Source: Pseudomonadota bacterium (GTDB taxonomy: Bacteria; Pseudomonadota; Alphaproteobacteria; Sphingomonadales; SMXR01). Taken from it: 6,430 nucleotides of DNA. The translations under genes and the position numbers were made by a program. The stretch spans positions 1 through 6,430 of the forward strand of contig JADFFP010000077.1 in the NCBI GenBank assembly GCA_022568115.1. The letters run 5' to 3'. Shown piece by piece: positions 6,224-6,430 of this stretch (positions are counted from its first letter, which is position 1; every line of letters starts with the position of its first letter). The notes under the pieces are model-generated. The model was not told where the DNA came from, searched no databases, and worked only from the letters and a program-made list of their open reading frames with translations.

Positions 6224-6430
6224 GTTCTCTCCCGGGCGTCAGGAAGAGCGGCCACCACATCAGCGCAACGTTTGCAAAGATCTTTATATTTTTTACCTCC
6301 GCCAACCTCCTCAAGAACCATCCAGCAGCGCTCACATTTGCCGCCTTTGGCCCTGGCTGTGACCACTGCAACCTCCTTGACCTCTGCCAGGCGGAAAGCA
6401 TTCTTGGGGGCCTTCCCAAAGCGAAACCCG
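6220..6430 (-). CDS. ileS: Isoleucyl-tRNA synthetase, C-terminal zinc-binding end, 5' partial
   Basis: IleS charges tRNA-Ile with isoleucine in the cytosol. Only the last 69 codons are in the window (complete codons from 6429 down; stop TGA 6222-6220). They encode FGKAPKNAFRLAEVKEVAVV, then GGKCERCWMVLEE and YKDLCKRCADVVAAL. The two CxxC pairs (KCERC and LCKRC) are the C-terminal zinc finger of bacterial IleS, and CERCW is a hallmark of that domain. The family is about 900-960 residues, so over 90 percent lies beyond the window. The stop overlaps the lspA ATG by four bases. ileS-lspA adjacency is very common in proteobacteria and supports the call. Other class I synthetases with zinc ends are less likely given this neighbour. 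Confidence 0.92.
   Translation of the reverse strand, partial: GFRFGKAPKNAFRLAEVKEVAVVTARAKGGKCERCWMVLEEVGGGKKYKDLCKRCADVVAALPDARERT

Noticed and set aside
6147..6419. A 90-codon minus-strand frame at the right end.
   Set aside because: The overlapping frame encodes the zinc-finger end of IleS with two CxxC pairs, so this one is a shadow.
1..6430. Search for mobile elements, CRISPR repeats, tRNAs, riboswitches, defence or toxin-antitoxin genes.
   Set aside because: The window is almost fully used by conserved housekeeping genes; no transposase, repeat array, cloverleaf or accessory gene is visible.

Overview
The window is a compact stretch of bacterial housekeeping chromosome with eight protein-coding genes. 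Six are complete and the two at the edges are cut by the window ends. Gene content, order and protein signatures point to an alphaproteobacterium of moderate to slightly high GC. The evidence is a TadA with the C-terminal CHH-x-PE signature typical of that class, a BamF/DUF3035 lipoprotein directly after lspA (a class-specific family), and an endonuclease-type MutL ending in a [24 protein letters not shown] tail. I cannot place it to genus.

Left part (1-1554): the 3' end of purD (purine synthesis, + strand) runs into the 3' end of an MscS-family mechanosensitive channel gene (- strand), with only 10 bp between the stops. The channel gene lies 21 bp downstream of tadA, so the two are probably co-transcribed.

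Middle part (1576-3368): tadA (tRNA A34 deaminase, - strand) diverges from an rluB-like 23S rRNA pseudouridine synthase (+ strand) across a 54-bp gap. rluB overlaps rsmD (16S rRNA m2G966 methyltransferase) by an ATGA junction. These three genes form a small cluster for modifying the translation apparatus.

Right part (3377-6430, all - strand): in transcription order, the 3' end of ileS, lspA, a bamF-like lipoprotein gene and mutL. ileS and lspA overlap by ATGA. LspA cleaves the signal peptides of lipoproteins, and the next gene encodes a protein with a clear lipobox, so enzyme and substrate are neighbours. mutL follows after a 92-bp gap. It probably starts at a TTG codon whose Shine-Dalgarno sequence is partly inside a 7-bp hairpin. 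mutL ends 8 bp from the rsmD stop.

I saw no mobile element, CRISPR array, tRNA or rRNA gene, toxin-antitoxin pair or defence system, and no gene of unknown family. The notable points are small: the mutL leader hairpin and TTG start, a possible second clamp-binding motif in MutL, a run of nine A residues at the 3' end of lspA, tight convergent junctions without visible terminators, and the lack of the M16 peptidase pair that, from memory, often lies between the lipoprotein gene and mutL in related bacteria.
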